Positions 54,407 to 63,628 of a DNA stretch of 64,000 nucleotides are shown one piece after another. Origin of the DNA: an uncultured Verrucomicrobiota bacterium (GTDB lineage Bacteria; Verrucomicrobiota; Verrucomicrobiia; Opitutales; Seribacteraceae); contig CACMBV010000005.1 in the NCBI GenBank assembly GCA_902612125.1, positions 1 through 64,000 of the forward strand, read 5' to 3'. Positions within the stretch are counted from its first letter, which is position 1. Each line of letters starts with the position of its first letter. Under the pieces are notes generated by a model. It ran no database searches. It was not told the origin of the DNA and was given only the letters and a program-made list of their open reading frames with translations. A program made the position numbers and the translations under genes.

Positions 54407-55357
54407 ATGGATCACACTTCCAGTATCAAAGTTTTTAGTGGCACCTCAAACCTTCCTTTGGCTCAAGAAATTTGTTCTTATTTGAATGTGCCTTTGGGGG
54501 ACGCACTTGTGACGGCTTTTCCCGATAATGAAAGTTTCGTGCGATTTAATGAGAATATCCGAGGAACAGATGTTTTCCTCGTTCAATCAACCTCATCACC
54601 GGCCAATCATAATGTCATGGAGTTATTAATTATGATTGATGCTGCAAGGAGAGCTTCAGCCGCAAGAGTGACTGCAGTTATTCCCTTTTTTGGCTATGCG
54701 AGGCAAGACAGGAAAGATCAACCGCGTGTTCCCATTACTTCAAAGTTGGTTGCCAACTTATTGGTAGCAGCTGGTGTCAACCGCGTTTTGACTATGGATT
54801 TACACGCCCAACAAATTCAGGGTTTTTTTGACATCCCTGTGGATCATCTTTATGCATCTCCTGTTTTTTTTGATGAAATAAAGAACCGAGATGTCAGTAA
54901 TATGACCATCTTTTCCCCCGATGTAGGAGGAATGAAAATGGCAAACGCATATTCCGAATTGCTGGGTTGCCCTCTCGGCTTCGTAGCAAAGCGAAGAACG
55001 GGGGCAAACACGGTGGAAGCAATGAATCTAGTTGGTGAAGTGGAAGGAAGAGAGATCCTTTTGGTTGATGACATGACGGAAACCGCAGGTACCTTGACTG
55101 CGGCAGCAAAACTTTTAAAAGAACGCGGGGCTCAAAAAGTTAATGCAATTGTAAGTCATTGTGTGTTAAATGAAACCGGTCGTACGCGATTAATGAGTGG
55201 TATGTTGGATGAGCTTATCACCACTAATTCCGTTGGTATGGAATACGGAGATTTGCCAATCAAGCAATTAAGTGTGGCTTCACTTCTTGGAGAAGCAATT
55301 AACCGTACGCATACAGATAGTAGTATTTCAAGCCTCTTTCAAATAAAGGGCTTTTGA
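54407..55357 (+). CDS. prs: Ribose-phosphate pyrophosphokinase
   Basis: A 316-residue PRPP synthetase, source of PRPP for nucleotides and histidine. IKVFSGTSNLPLAQEICSYLNVPLGDALVTAFPDNESFVRFNENIRGTDVFLVQST, FFGYARQDRKDQPRVPITSKLVANLL with the ATP-binding loop, TMDLHAQQIQGFFDIPVDHL and the PRPP loop ILLVDDMTETAGTLTAAAKLL are all present. The PRPP loop reads DDMTETAGT instead of the common DDMIDTAGT. The start is ATG at 54407, after lpxD. Confidence 0.96.
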   Translation: MDHTSSIKVFSGTSNLPLAQEICSYLNVPLGDALVTAFPDNESFVRFNENIRGTDVFLVQSTSSPANHNVMELLIMIDAARRASAARVTAVIPFFGYARQDRKDQPRVPITSKLVANLLVAAGVNRVLTMDLHAQQIQGFFDIPVDHLYASPVFFDEIKNRDVSNMTIFSPDVGGMKMANAYSELLGCPLGFVAKRRTGANTVEAMNLVGEVEGREILLVDDMTETAGTLTAAAKLLKERGAQKVNAIVSHCVLNETGRTRLMSGMLDELITTNSVGMEYGDLPIKQLSVASLLGEAINRTHTDSSISSLFQIKGF

Positions 55358-55413
55358 AGATTTCTTAATTTTATTGATAAACAAAAGAGGCGTATTTCTT
55401 CGCTGTTTTATAA

Positions 55414-56817
55414 ATGAAACATTTATCAGAGATTATATTAAAGTTCCTGATTTTCTCCATAGCCATTTTTAATCATAACCTTTTCTCACAACTTAAGATA
55501 AAGGTTGATAATTCTCAGATTGACAGGTCTGAAATTAACTTTTCGCAATCATATGCGCCGGTCCTCTCAAAAGCCACACCTGCCGTGGTGTCAGTGACCA
55601 CGCAACAATTTGTCAAAAGAATTCTTCCAGGAGGAGGAAATCCAATCGAAGAATTTTTACGTAGATATTATGGATATCCAAGGCTTTATCAGCCAAGAAT
55701 TGAGGAGGTGCCGGTGCCGGCAGGAATAGGCTCAGGAGTAATTGTCACTCCAGATGGATATACGATTACCAACGCTCATGTGATAACAGCAAATCAAAAC
55801 ACCGGTGATTTAGTAGAAGAAGTTTTGGTGAAAGTTTCAGAAAAAGAAGAATATAAGGCTTCGATTGTGGGTTATGATAGATCCACCGATGTAGCTGTTT
55901 TGAAAATTGATGCTGACCGACCCTTGCCTTTTGTCACGCTTTCTAATAGCGAAAACCTAGAGGTCGGGGATGTGGTTTTTGCCGTTGGGAATCCACTTGG
56001 CGTGGGCAAAACAGTGACAATGGGCATCATTTCAGCGACTATGAAATCTGAACTTGGTGTCTTGGGAGAAGCAGGAGCTTATGAAAATTTTATTCAAACA
56101 GACGCATCAATTAATCCCGGCAACTCGGGTGGTGCCCTTCTAGATGCAAAAGGTAGACTAATAGGAATTAACACGGCTATAATTTCCCAAACCCGTTCCA
56201 GTATTGGGATAGGACTTGCCATACCGATCAACATGGTCCGTAAAGTACTGACCGATTTCGTTGAAGGTGGAGAATTAAGAAGGGGTTTTTTGGGAGTTGA
56301 GCTAGATGAAACGGAATTAAGTGGCGGATCATTAATTGCCAAGGTCATTCCAGGCAGTGCTGCCTCAAGAGCTGGGTTGCGGGAAGGGGATTTAATTCTT
56401 TCGGTTGGTGATAAGGAGGTAAATTCAGTCAATCAAACTAGGGTAGCTATTTCACAGACAGCACCAGGAACAAAATTACCGCTCAAAATATCTAGAGCAG
56501 GTGTATCCATGACTCTTTTTGTAATCCTAGGTCTTATGGGAGAGATGGGAAATGATATTTTACCGGGAGTTAATTTAGAAGTTTTGAATAACAAGAACAG
56601 AAAGAAATTTGCAGTACCCGCAGACACTAAGGGAGTGTTGGTGATTGAATCGACGGGTGCTCAGGATAATTTCAAAGAAGGTGTCTTAATTGTTGAAATT
56701 AACGGTGCTCCTGTTCGTTCTTTGCAGGATGTGAAGAAAAACTTACAGAGAGGTTTTAATCGGTTTTATGTTTGGTATCTCGGCAAATACAGGTTTGTCT
56801 CATATAGAATACCCTAA
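55414..56817 (+). CDS. DegP/HtrA-like periplasmic serine protease
   Basis: A 467-residue S1C protease with two PDZ-like regions. Signal peptide MKHLSEIILKFLIFSIAIFNHNLFSQ. Catalytic triad: His in ITNAHVI, Asp in DRSTDVAVLKI and Ser in DASINPGNSGGALLDAKG. The first PDZ is RRGFLGVELDETELSGGSLIAKVIPGSAASRAGLREGDLILSVGDKEV; the second, shorter, has KGVLVIESTGAQDNFKEGVLIVEINGAPVRSLQDV. It likely degrades or refolds envelope proteins. Separate promoter region of 56 bp after prs. Confidence 0.93.
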   Translation: MKHLSEIILKFLIFSIAIFNHNLFSQLKIKVDNSQIDRSEINFSQSYAPVLSKATPAVVSVTTQQFVKRILPGGGNPIEEFLRRYYGYPRLYQPRIEEVPVPAGIGSGVIVTPDGYTITNAHVITANQNTGDLVEEVLVKVSEKEEYKASIVGYDRSTDVAVLKIDADRPLPFVTLSNSENLEVGDVVFAVGNPLGVGKTVTMGIISATMKSELGVLGEAGAYENFIQTDASINPGNSGGALLDAKGRLIGINTAIISQTRSSIGIGLAIPINMVRKVLTDFVEGGELRRGFLGVELDETELSGGSLIAKVIPGSAASRAGLREGDLILSVGDKEVNSVNQTRVAISQTAPGTKLPLKISRAGVSMTLFVILGLMGEMGNDILPGVNLEVLNNKNRKKFAVPADTKGVLVIESTGAQDNFKEGVLIVEINGAPVRSLQDVKKNLQRGFNRFYVWYLGKYRFVSYRIP

Positions 56818-56829
56818 ACCAGTATTACT

Positions 56830-56857
56830 TACCATAGCTTATGGTATTAATTTTTTG
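56830..56857 (+). terminator. Rho-independent terminator after the HtrA-like gene
   Basis: TACCATA (56830-56836) and TATGGTA (56840-56846) form a perfect 7-bp stem with a GCT loop, followed by TTAATTTTTTG. It lies 12 bp after the protease stop and its T-tract overlaps the last codons of the convergent cytochrome gene. Confidence 0.6.
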
Positions 56858-58268
56858 TTTGTGCAACAGACCAGCCCAAGTTTATTTGTGGACCCATAGA
56901 ATTTAATTTTGAAGTAACTTCGCGTAACTTTGTACTGAATTTGTCGAGAGCTTCTGACTTTTCGGTTTCTAAAGAAACAACCGCCTTCATGGTATTCTCA
57001 AAATTTTCGGAAGGTACAAAATTGGAAATTTTCGACCTGTAAGAAGAAGGGTCTTTTCCAAACTTAGTTTTACAATTACCACAACATAAACCAATCATCC
57101 TTCCTTCAAAATTTATAAACGTAGTTTTATCAATCGGCTTGTTTGAAATAGGACATTCATCGTTTATCGGAGATGTGTCTTCGGTCTTTGCAGACAACTG
57201 TGTGATCTTAGTATTAAATTTTTCAAGTTCTTGGTCGTGAGTTTCAGAAATATCTTTAATTTTAGCGACAAGTGCGGACTTTTCATTAGCTAAATGGGCG
57301 TAAATTTTTGGATCAACGAAATTCTTACGCAGTGATTCCGCACCTGCGGGAGTCACTTTTGTTTGCCAAAGAAATACTTTTTCTAATTTTTTAAGTTTTC
57401 GAAAACTTTCAATCGAGGCGTCGGATATTCCAGTGCCGTAAAGGTTTAAATATTTCAAGTTTGATAGTTTGGATATATTTGGGGTTGCAGCGTCTGTAAG
57501 AAAGGTGTTTTCAGCGTGCAATCTTTCAAGGAGGGAAAAGTTGGCGATGGATTTCGACGATTTGTCCGTGATGGAGGTTCTAGCAACATTTAGCCATAAA
57601 AGTTGAGGCGCAATCGGTTGGAGTAATGCAATGCTATCGTCGGTAAATGACTTACCATTGTAGGATGCGTTGACATAAAGGGTATTGGTATTTTGTGCGA
57701 TAGGCATGACCAGGATTCCATTCTTCCGCAAATTTTCAATCACAGTAGAGTCAGCGGGAGAAACTTCCGGGAGTTTGGGTATCAGCAGAGCAGTCGCAGA
57801 AAGCTTCCTTACTGGTAAATTTTCAAGCACATGTTCCGCGGCTTTTTTTCCAGCTTGATCCAGATCATTTACCATCATGTCAAAGGATGCTCCTAAATTA
57901 ATCCAAGATTTGAGAACTGATAATTCCTCTATGGTTACAGGATTGTAGTGAGACTCATCATCCATTGGAGGCATTGCCTCTTCGTCATCCTTTGGTAATG
58001 TGAGTCGATAAATCAGTTCACTTTCTTCGACTTCTCCTTTAACAATGATAGCATCACCAGCACCCCTACCACCTTGTATAAGAGATTCTTTGTTGTGCAT
58101 GCGGAGTTTACCTTTGTTCTTTTCAGCTCCATGGCAACTTACGCATTTAGCTTCGAGAACTGGATTTATTATTGCGTCGTACACCTTTAAGGTACTGGGT
58201 TCTTTTCCTGAAGAATATGAAAAAGCGGCAAGAAGGATAATCAAGTTTGGTCTGGCGAATTTTTTCAT
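56847..58268 (-). CDS. Planctomycete-type cytochrome c with leucine-rich repeats and YHS-like C-terminus
   Basis: A 473-residue exported protein. Signal-like start MKKFARPNLIILLAAFSYSSGKEPS. A PSCyt1-type cytochrome domain has the haem motif CVSCH in NPVLEAKCVSCHGAEKNKGKLRMH and candidate axial Met in EAMPPMDDE. Leucine-rich repeat-like segments follow (NISKLSNLKYLNLYGTGISDASIESFRKLKKLEKVFLWQTKV), then a coiled coil, then a YHS-like domain DECPISNKPIDKTTFINFEGRMIGLCCGNCKTKFGKDPSSY. The track start at 58409 is replaced by the ATG at 58268. Role probably in extracytoplasmic electron transfer. Confidence 0.8.
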   Translation of the reverse strand: MKKFARPNLIILLAAFSYSSGKEPSTLKVYDAIINPVLEAKCVSCHGAEKNKGKLRMHNKESLIQGGRGAGDAIIVKGEVEESELIYRLTLPKDDEEAMPPMDDESHYNPVTIEELSVLKSWINLGASFDMMVNDLDQAGKKAAEHVLENLPVRKLSATALLIPKLPEVSPADSTVIENLRKNGILVMPIAQNTNTLYVNASYNGKSFTDDSIALLQPIAPQLLWLNVARTSITDKSSKSIANFSLLERLHAENTFLTDAATPNISKLSNLKYLNLYGTGISDASIESFRKLKKLEKVFLWQTKVTPAGAESLRKNFVDPKIYAHLANEKSALVAKIKDISETHDQELEKFNTKITQLSAKTEDTSPINDECPISNKPIDKTTFINFEGRMIGLCCGNCKTKFGKDPSSYRSKISNFVPSENFENTMKAVVSLETEKSEALDKFSTKLREVTSKLNSMGPQINLGWSVAQTKN

Positions 58269-58320
58269 AGAGTATTTGGGAATGGATTGCACTACGCTAG
58301 CATAGACCTTTAAAATTCTT

Positions 58321-58617
58321 TTGCAAGTGGTCAAGAAATCAAAAACAAAAAATTCTGATAGTGGTAAAGAGCTCTGGTTCTTTCTATTGTTTAATTGTAT
58401 CGGTTTCACAGTCTGGCCTTTAATGATTTATTACCTTAGCAGGACCCTTAATATTAGTTATTTTATCGATCTTACCCTTAGAACTTGGGCAGAAGAGATT
58501 GTGTACGGTCCACTTGGTAGTTTTTCTACAGCAACTTTCCTCAGCCTAATATTCTTATTTGCTCCATACTTAATTTTTTTGAGTATTAGGATTTTACTAC
58601 TTCGATCCAAAACTTAA
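58321..58617 (+). CDS. Small two-helix membrane protein
   Basis: A protein of up to 98 residues with two hydrophobic segments (ELWFFLLFNCIGFTVWPLMIYYL and ATFLSLIFLFAPYLIFLSIRILLL) joined by NISYFIDLTLRTWAEEIVYGPLGSFS. No ATG is available near the start; TTG at 58321 or GTG at 58327 must be used. It is divergent from the cytochrome gene and converges on the ABC exporter with 1 bp between stops. The family is not recognised; the conserved-looking middle argues for a real gene. Confidence 0.5.
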   Translation: MQVVKKSKTKNSDSGKELWFFLLFNCIGFTVWPLMIYYLSRTLNISYFIDLTLRTWAEEIVYGPLGSFSTATFLSLIFLFAPYLIFLSIRILLLRSKT

Positions 58618-58618
58618 G

Positions 58619-60376
58619 TTAAGCAACAACCAAGTTTTCTTGATATTCACAGAACTTGGAATATTTACCATTCAAATTTATTAATTCAGCATGATTACCG
58701 ATTTCAATCAATTTGCCGTTCTCAAGAAAGAGGATTTGGTCAGCATTACGAATGGTGCTAAGGCGATGAGCAATTATCAATGTAGTTCTTCCCACAACTA
58801 TGTTGTCCAACGCTTTTTGAATAAATCTTTCTGTCTCAACATCTACGCTTGCCGTAGCTTCATCTAAAATGAGGATGGGAGGATTTTTTAAAAGAGCCCG
58901 TGCCAGTGTAAGCCTTTGTTTTTCTCCCATGCTTAGCCTGATTCCGCGTTCCCCAATCATGGTATTTTCTTGTGAAGGCAATTCCTGAACAAAACCTTTA
59001 GCAGAAGCCATATCCAGTGCTTGCCATATTTCATCATCTCTGGCATTCGGATTTGCAAGAAGAAGATTTTCCCTGACCGTTGCATCGAATAGAAAGGGAT
59101 CCTGAGATACTAAACCTATGTTTTGCCGTAAATTTGTAAGATCAATTCTATCTAAGCTTTTTCCGCCAATGGATATGGTTCCTGATGAAATATCATAATA
59201 GCGTAGCAACAAGTTTGCTGTGGTGCTCTTTCCTGCACCGGTTGCACCCACTAGTGCAGTGGTTGATCCTTCGGGAATTGAAAAGGACAAATCATGAATG
59301 ATTGTATTTCTGTCGTCATAAGAAAAAGAAACATTTTTAAATTCTATTTCCTTTATAATCTGTGGAAAATCTAGCGGTTGTGAATGGTTGCTGATTTCGT
59401 TGGGTGTATCAAGAATTTCAAAAACCCTTTCACCTGATGCTTTTCCTGCCGCAACAAGATTATTTATGGATACTAATTGTCTAACAGGATCATAAAACAT
59501 ATTTGCATACAAAAGGAATGCAAAGAATTTACCTGAGGTGAAGGAAGGTTCCTTTTGAAGTAAATATGCACCCATTCCAACGACTGCGAGGATACCCAAG
59601 GAAGACAGAAAACTCGCACCCGGACCTTGAATGGACCATCTGTACATAGCTTCAAGTGAACGACTTTCCAATATGCGTCCAATTTGATCAAATCTTCTTC
59701 TCTCTCTTGCTTTAAGAGCGAATGCGTGAATCAAGCGGTTCCCCTGAATATCTTCGACAAGTAATGAATTTAAATCTCCGGAAGCTTCACGTACCGCTTT
59801 CCAGTTCTTTTTGGAAATTTTGGCGTAATTAAAGCCAAGAACGACTAAGATAGGCAGGGGTAAAAATACTAAAAAAGCCAAACGGGGTTCCTGTATAAAC
59901 ATCATCGTAGTAACTCCCGTTAGGGTAAGCAAAGCAATGACGCCCTGTTCGGTCCCATCTAGTATGGCTCTTTCGACATTTTGAACATCCTCAACCACTC
60001 TTGACGCGATTTCGCCACTTTTACGACGGTCATAAAAGCTAATTGGTAAATCCAGTAATTTATCATGCAAATCTTTCCTGACCTTAAAAATTACTTTCTG
60101 TTCCAGTTTATTATTAACTCTAATTCGCAGACAATTCAGGATTTCTTTACCTAGAAACATTAAACCGATCAACAGAATCCCATGAACCAGAATATCGTTT
60201 TCAAATAATTCAGACTCGAAGATATCGTCTAATACCTCCTGAATGACAGTTGGTACGCACACCGATAAGCCAGTCATTAGGCAGGCAAGAAGCAATGTGG
60301 TTGCAAAAAGTGCCTTTTGCTCAAATAAATACTTCGCAATTCGACGGATGACCTGCTTTTTTTCTTGGGACTTCAT
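58619..60376 (-). CDS. MsbA-like ABC exporter (fused permease-ATPase)
   Basis: A 585-residue half-transporter. A six-helix exporter domain (about 1-320) contains FYDRRKSGEIASRVVEDVQNVERAILDG and VEDIQGNRLIHAFALKARERRRF. The ATPase domain has Walker A LVGATGAGKSTTANLLLRYYD, Q-loop IGLVSQDPFLFDATVRENLL, signature IRLSMGEKQRLTLARALLKNP, Walker B ILILDEATASVD and IIAHRLSTIRNADQI. Probably a homodimeric lipid A or lipid flippase, given the LpxD/BamA genes nearby; drug export is the alternative. Confidence 0.92.
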   Translation of the reverse strand: MKSQEKKQVIRRIAKYLFEQKALFATTLLLACLMTGLSVCVPTVIQEVLDDIFESELFENDILVHGILLIGLMFLGKEILNCLRIRVNNKLEQKVIFKVRKDLHDKLLDLPISFYDRRKSGEIASRVVEDVQNVERAILDGTEQGVIALLTLTGVTTMMFIQEPRLAFLVFLPLPILVVLGFNYAKISKKNWKAVREASGDLNSLLVEDIQGNRLIHAFALKARERRRFDQIGRILESRSLEAMYRWSIQGPGASFLSSLGILAVVGMGAYLLQKEPSFTSGKFFAFLLYANMFYDPVRQLVSINNLVAAGKASGERVFEILDTPNEISNHSQPLDFPQIIKEIEFKNVSFSYDDRNTIIHDLSFSIPEGSTTALVGATGAGKSTTANLLLRYYDISSGTISIGGKSLDRIDLTNLRQNIGLVSQDPFLFDATVRENLLLANPNARDDEIWQALDMASAKGFVQELPSQENTMIGERGIRLSMGEKQRLTLARALLKNPPILILDEATASVDVETERFIQKALDNIVVGRTTLIIAHRLSTIRNADQILFLENGKLIEIGNHAELINLNGKYSKFCEYQENLVVA

Positions 60377-60421
60377 TCGGGATGATTATCTATCAAACTC
60401 TAATATAAGATTTTTACAAAC

Positions 60422-60874
60422 ATGGAGAAAAATATTGTCGATGGTCCCACTGGAGAAACCTGCTTAGATCTTCCCTCACCTTATGTGGCGCATCACACTG
60501 GTCTATTGCACCTTCCAAGGTTTTTGGCCAAAATAAAAAAGCACCTTTCAGGTAATCTGCCGGCAAGTTATCAAAGGAATTTTACTAAAGGCTTTGATGG
60601 TTTCTTATGCCTGCATCTGGGGATAGAACCGGACCAAATTATTGAATGCGTTAAAAATTCAGAGAACCAAAAAGAGTTGGATGAAAAATTAAAGAGTATT
60701 TTTCCTTCAGATTTAAGCCCTCATATTTGGAACAGAAAGGTAGTGCAAATGGGTACTGCTGACATAGCAAAGGATAAACTGAAGGAAGTGAAAAATAATC
60801 TCGGAGCAAGTGATCGAGACGATATAATTTCTTTTGCAGATGTCATTGATTTTGATGAGGGGAAAATAACCTAG
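60422..60874 (+). CDS. DUF5069 family protein
   Basis: A 150-residue cytoplasmic protein that I recognise as DUF5069: HHTGLLHLPRFLAKIKKHLSGNLPASYQRNFTKGFDGFLCLHLGIEPDQIIECVKNSENQKELDEKL, ending DRDDIISFADVIDFDEGKIT. The family is widespread in PVC bacteria and has no known function. It is divergent from the ABC exporter (45 bp between starts) and its 3' end overlaps the convergent phosphatase gene by 4 bp. Confidence 0.75.
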   Translation: MEKNIVDGPTGETCLDLPSPYVAHHTGLLHLPRFLAKIKKHLSGNLPASYQRNFTKGFDGFLCLHLGIEPDQIIECVKNSENQKELDEKLKSIFPSDLSPHIWNRKVVQMGTADIAKDKLKEVKNNLGASDRDDIISFADVIDFDEGKIT

Positions 60875-62328
60875 GCAATGATATTTTTAATCGTTAGCAG
60901 AGTGATATCGTCTCTTTCAAATTGAGCTGATGAAAATGAATCTAAATTTGAGATTAGCTTACGGTTTATGATTTTGGGACTATGATTATTATTGCTTGAT
61001 GCAAAGTTTTTGAGGTTTTTGATTCCAAATTCTTCGCCTTCATCATTTGTTGCTTCAGTGACCCCATCGGTGTAAAGCAATAAGCAATCACCGTTTTCAA
61101 AATTGGTTTCATGGTCTTCAATCATTTCGTCAAAGATTTCGCAGGGAACCATCCCAACAGCCATTCCACCACCGTGAAGTTCTTCAACCCTTGAATGACC
61201 TTTTGCTACTGTCTCACCCCTTATCATCAGAGCTGGTTCATGTCCAGCCCTCGAATATATGATTTTTTTGATCTTGGTATCTATAATCGCGAAAAATAAG
61301 GTGATAAACATATCTTGGCGGATACGTTGTTCAAGCTGTTGATTTAAATTCTTGAGTATTACAGATGGTTGGGTTGATTTTTGAACAAAATGCCGAAGGT
61401 TAGTTTGACATATTGCCATAAGCAGGGAAGCCGGGACTCCTTTTCCGGATACATCTGCAACACAGACCCCAAATTTCGTCGAAGAAAGCTTATAAAAATC
61501 GTAAAAATCTCCTCCAACTTGAGCGGACGGGAGGTACAGTGCATCGAGTTCTAAACCTTTGTGAACGGGAAATTTCTGAGTTAAGAAAAGCTCCTGCACT
61601 TCACTGGCAAGATGCAGGTCGGAATCAATACGCGATTTTTCCAATCTGAGGTTCATTGCATCTGAATTTTTTATTGCAAGTGCGGCTTGTTCAGCCAAAG
61701 AACTTATCAGAGAAAAATCCATTTGAGAAAAAGGCAATCCGTTTGTCGGGTTGGCCACTACTAGAACTCCGTAACTACGATCGTCATGGATCAAAGGAGC
61801 ATAAACTAGAGATTTTGATTTCAAAGAGTCGTCCCTGTGAAGTATAATCCTTGGATCAATAGTTGCATCTTCAACCAAAACCGGTTTTCCGGTCTTGGCA
61901 ACCTGACCAACTATACCTTCCCCTTCCTCAAGTGTTTCCGAGGTTAAAACTGTTTCCAAAAATCTTGCTCTCGATTCATCCCTAATTAAGGTAGAATGTT
62001 TGATTGCACGCTGGGGCGGAAAAAGGCCTTCAACGGCAACCCCCTGTAGTCTGCCGCTTTTGTTTTTTTCGTAAATACAAGCACTCATTGCTCCCGTAGT
62101 AACTACTGCAGTATGGGCAATTCTTTGATAAAGTTCTTTACGAGGAATCCCCTCCCCTATGGCAACTGCAAGGTTATGCATAAATTCGATCACAATTTTT
62201 TTCTCCTGTTCGAGTCTTGCATTTTTGTCTCGTAAGGATGCCATTAACTTCTTGCTCTCTTTTCGGTGAAAAAAATAAAGACTTATTCCAATTAATAGAC
62301 CTGAACAAAATAAGATAAGTGGGTTCAC
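60871..62328 (-). CDS. GAF-domain PP2C phosphatase (RsbU/SpoIIE type)
   Basis: A 485-residue membrane-tethered phosphatase. N-terminal helix NPLILFCSGLLIGISLYFF, a coiled coil, then a GAF domain (about 50-210: GIPRKELYQRIAHTAVVTTGAMSACIYEKNKSGRL…VYAPLIHDDRSYGVLVVANPTN). The PP2C domain has the metal-binding AQVGGDFYDFYKLSSTKFGVCVADVSGKGVPASLLMA, LLLYTDGVTEATN and FERDDITLL. GTG start. It follows the STAS gene by 7 bp and probably dephosphorylates that anti-sigma antagonist or a relative. Confidence 0.9.
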   Translation of the reverse strand: MNPLILFCSGLLIGISLYFFHRKESKKLMASLRDKNARLEQEKKIVIEFMHNLAVAIGEGIPRKELYQRIAHTAVVTTGAMSACIYEKNKSGRLQGVAVEGLFPPQRAIKHSTLIRDESRARFLETVLTSETLEEGEGIVGQVAKTGKPVLVEDATIDPRIILHRDDSLKSKSLVYAPLIHDDRSYGVLVVANPTNGLPFSQMDFSLISSLAEQAALAIKNSDAMNLRLEKSRIDSDLHLASEVQELFLTQKFPVHKGLELDALYLPSAQVGGDFYDFYKLSSTKFGVCVADVSGKGVPASLLMAICQTNLRHFVQKSTQPSVILKNLNQQLEQRIRQDMFITLFFAIIDTKIKKIIYSRAGHEPALMIRGETVAKGHSRVEELHGGGMAVGMVPCEIFDEMIEDHETNFENGDCLLLYTDGVTEATNDEGEEFGIKNLKNFASSNNNHSPKIINRKLISNLDSFSSAQFERDDITLLTIKNIIA

Positions 62329-62335
62329 TTAGAAA

Positions 62336-62836
62336 TTATTTGGTGCTGTCTGTTTCCTGTTCGAGAAAACTTACTACATCACAAAACATCCGAAGATTCT
62401 TCTCGTTTAGGTTCATCAATGTTTTATGAGCTTCATAAATGGTATCTGAAGAGGCAGATTCTGTTTGCACTTTTTTGTTCAGAGACTCCAAATCCTTAAA
62501 GTCTTTCGTTGAGAATGAGCTAACCTCGGCTATTTTGTCTATACCCAAGTTCTTTACAGTTTCCAGGTTTCTCCCTGTTAAGTTAACCAGCACTAACTTG
62601 CCAGCATCGTCTGAATTTCTTAAATTCAGGGCTAGCCTAACGAGAATACCCAAAAAAGTGCTGTCTACACTTGTGCAGTTTGCAAAATCAACAATGAAAG
62701 ATCTTTGTCCTTCATTGAATTTCTTATCAAGAAAGTTTCTTACTGGTTCGCAATTAATGTATGAAGCTTTTTTCAATACTTGTAAAATTGCCACCTTTGG
62801 GGAGTCGTGAACTTGATAATAAGTTTCTTTGTTCAC
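62336..62836 (-). CDS. STAS-domain anti-anti-sigma-like protein
   Basis: A 166-residue protein whose first 110 residues form a STAS domain: VRNFLDKKFNEGQRSFIVDFANCTSVDSTFLGILVRLALNLRNSDDAGKLVLVNLTGRNLETVKNLGIDKIAEV. The phosphorylatable serine would lie in CTSVDSTFLG. The C-terminal 50 residues are helical and unassigned. GTG start. It is the first gene of a two-gene unit with the PP2C phosphatase. A kinase (RsbW-like) is not next to it. Confidence 0.88.
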   Translation of the reverse strand: MNKETYYQVHDSPKVAILQVLKKASYINCEPVRNFLDKKFNEGQRSFIVDFANCTSVDSTFLGILVRLALNLRNSDDAGKLVLVNLTGRNLETVKNLGIDKIAEVSSFSTKDFKDLESLNKKVQTESASSDTIYEAHKTLMNLNEKNLRMFCDVVSFLEQETDSTK

Positions 62837-63013
62837 GGAAATCCCTTTGTTTAGTTTAGATTATTTGTTAAGAAGATCCAAATTAATGAAAACTTGAACA
62901 GATTGTTTTCCGTCGACATGCAAATGTGGATCGAAGGGGCAGAAATTCATCAAATTTAGAATAACTTTACTTGTTAAATTAATTAAGTGGGGCAGACTAA
63001 GTTGTTTAGTTAA

Positions 63014-63484
63014 TTATTTTAGTGCTTCTTTAATTGCGTCAAAGTCAGGAAGTTGCTTGGGATCATCTGATGACCATGCATGGGTAATAAATCCATCTTT
63101 TGAAACTACAAAAGCTGATCTTTTGGCAACTCCAGCAAATCCAATAAAGTCATCGTACAATACACCATATGATGTAGAGACATCTTTATTAAAATCGCTT
63201 AATAATGGGAAATTTAAGTTTTCCTTTTCGGCCATAATTTCTTGAGCAAAAGGGCTGTCCACGCTTATGCCGTAAACTTGGGCATTCAAGTCGTTATATG
63301 ACGAAATGTCATCTCTTACGAAGCATGTTTCTTCGGTGCAAACACTAGTGAACGCGAAAGGGAAAAAAAGCAAAACAACCGCTTGTTTATCCTTATGATC
63401 ACTAAGAGAAATATTCTTCAGACCATCAGCGTTTTTAGTTTTGAGAGAAAAATCAGGTGCGATATCGCCAAGGTTTAAAGTCAT
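63014..63484 (-). CDS. Peroxiredoxin (BCP/AhpE type)
   Basis: A 156-residue thiol peroxidase. It starts MTLNLGDIAPDFSLKTKNADGLKNISLSDH; the active site is FFPFAFTSVC49TEETC54, with peroxidatic Cys49 and a possible resolving Cys54 spaced as in BCP proteins. VAKRSAFVVSKDGFITHAW carries the conserved Arg. The last residues cover DPKQLPDFDAIKEAL. No signal peptide, so cytoplasmic. It is divergent from tyrS (144 bp between starts) and 177 bp from the STAS gene. Confidence 0.93.
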   Translation of the reverse strand: MTLNLGDIAPDFSLKTKNADGLKNISLSDHKDKQAVVLLFFPFAFTSVCTEETCFVRDDISSYNDLNAQVYGISVDSPFAQEIMAEKENLNFPLLSDFNKDVSTSYGVLYDDFIGFAGVAKRSAFVVSKDGFITHAWSSDDPKQLPDFDAIKEALK

Positions 63485-63628
63485 ATTGTATTAGTTGTCA
63501 GGGTTACAGGATTAACTTGGTAATGTTGAAATGATCGAAAGCAAGCGGAATCACAATATCATAATCAATAAATTCAATTCTGCACTCGTCCTGTTAGCTA
63601 TTATCTTTTAAAGAGATATACCGTATTA

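Noticed and set aside
58269-58409. Upstream extension of the cytochrome gene
   Set aside because: The signal-like sequence starts at 58268, and the extra 47 residues overlap the divergent small membrane protein gene.
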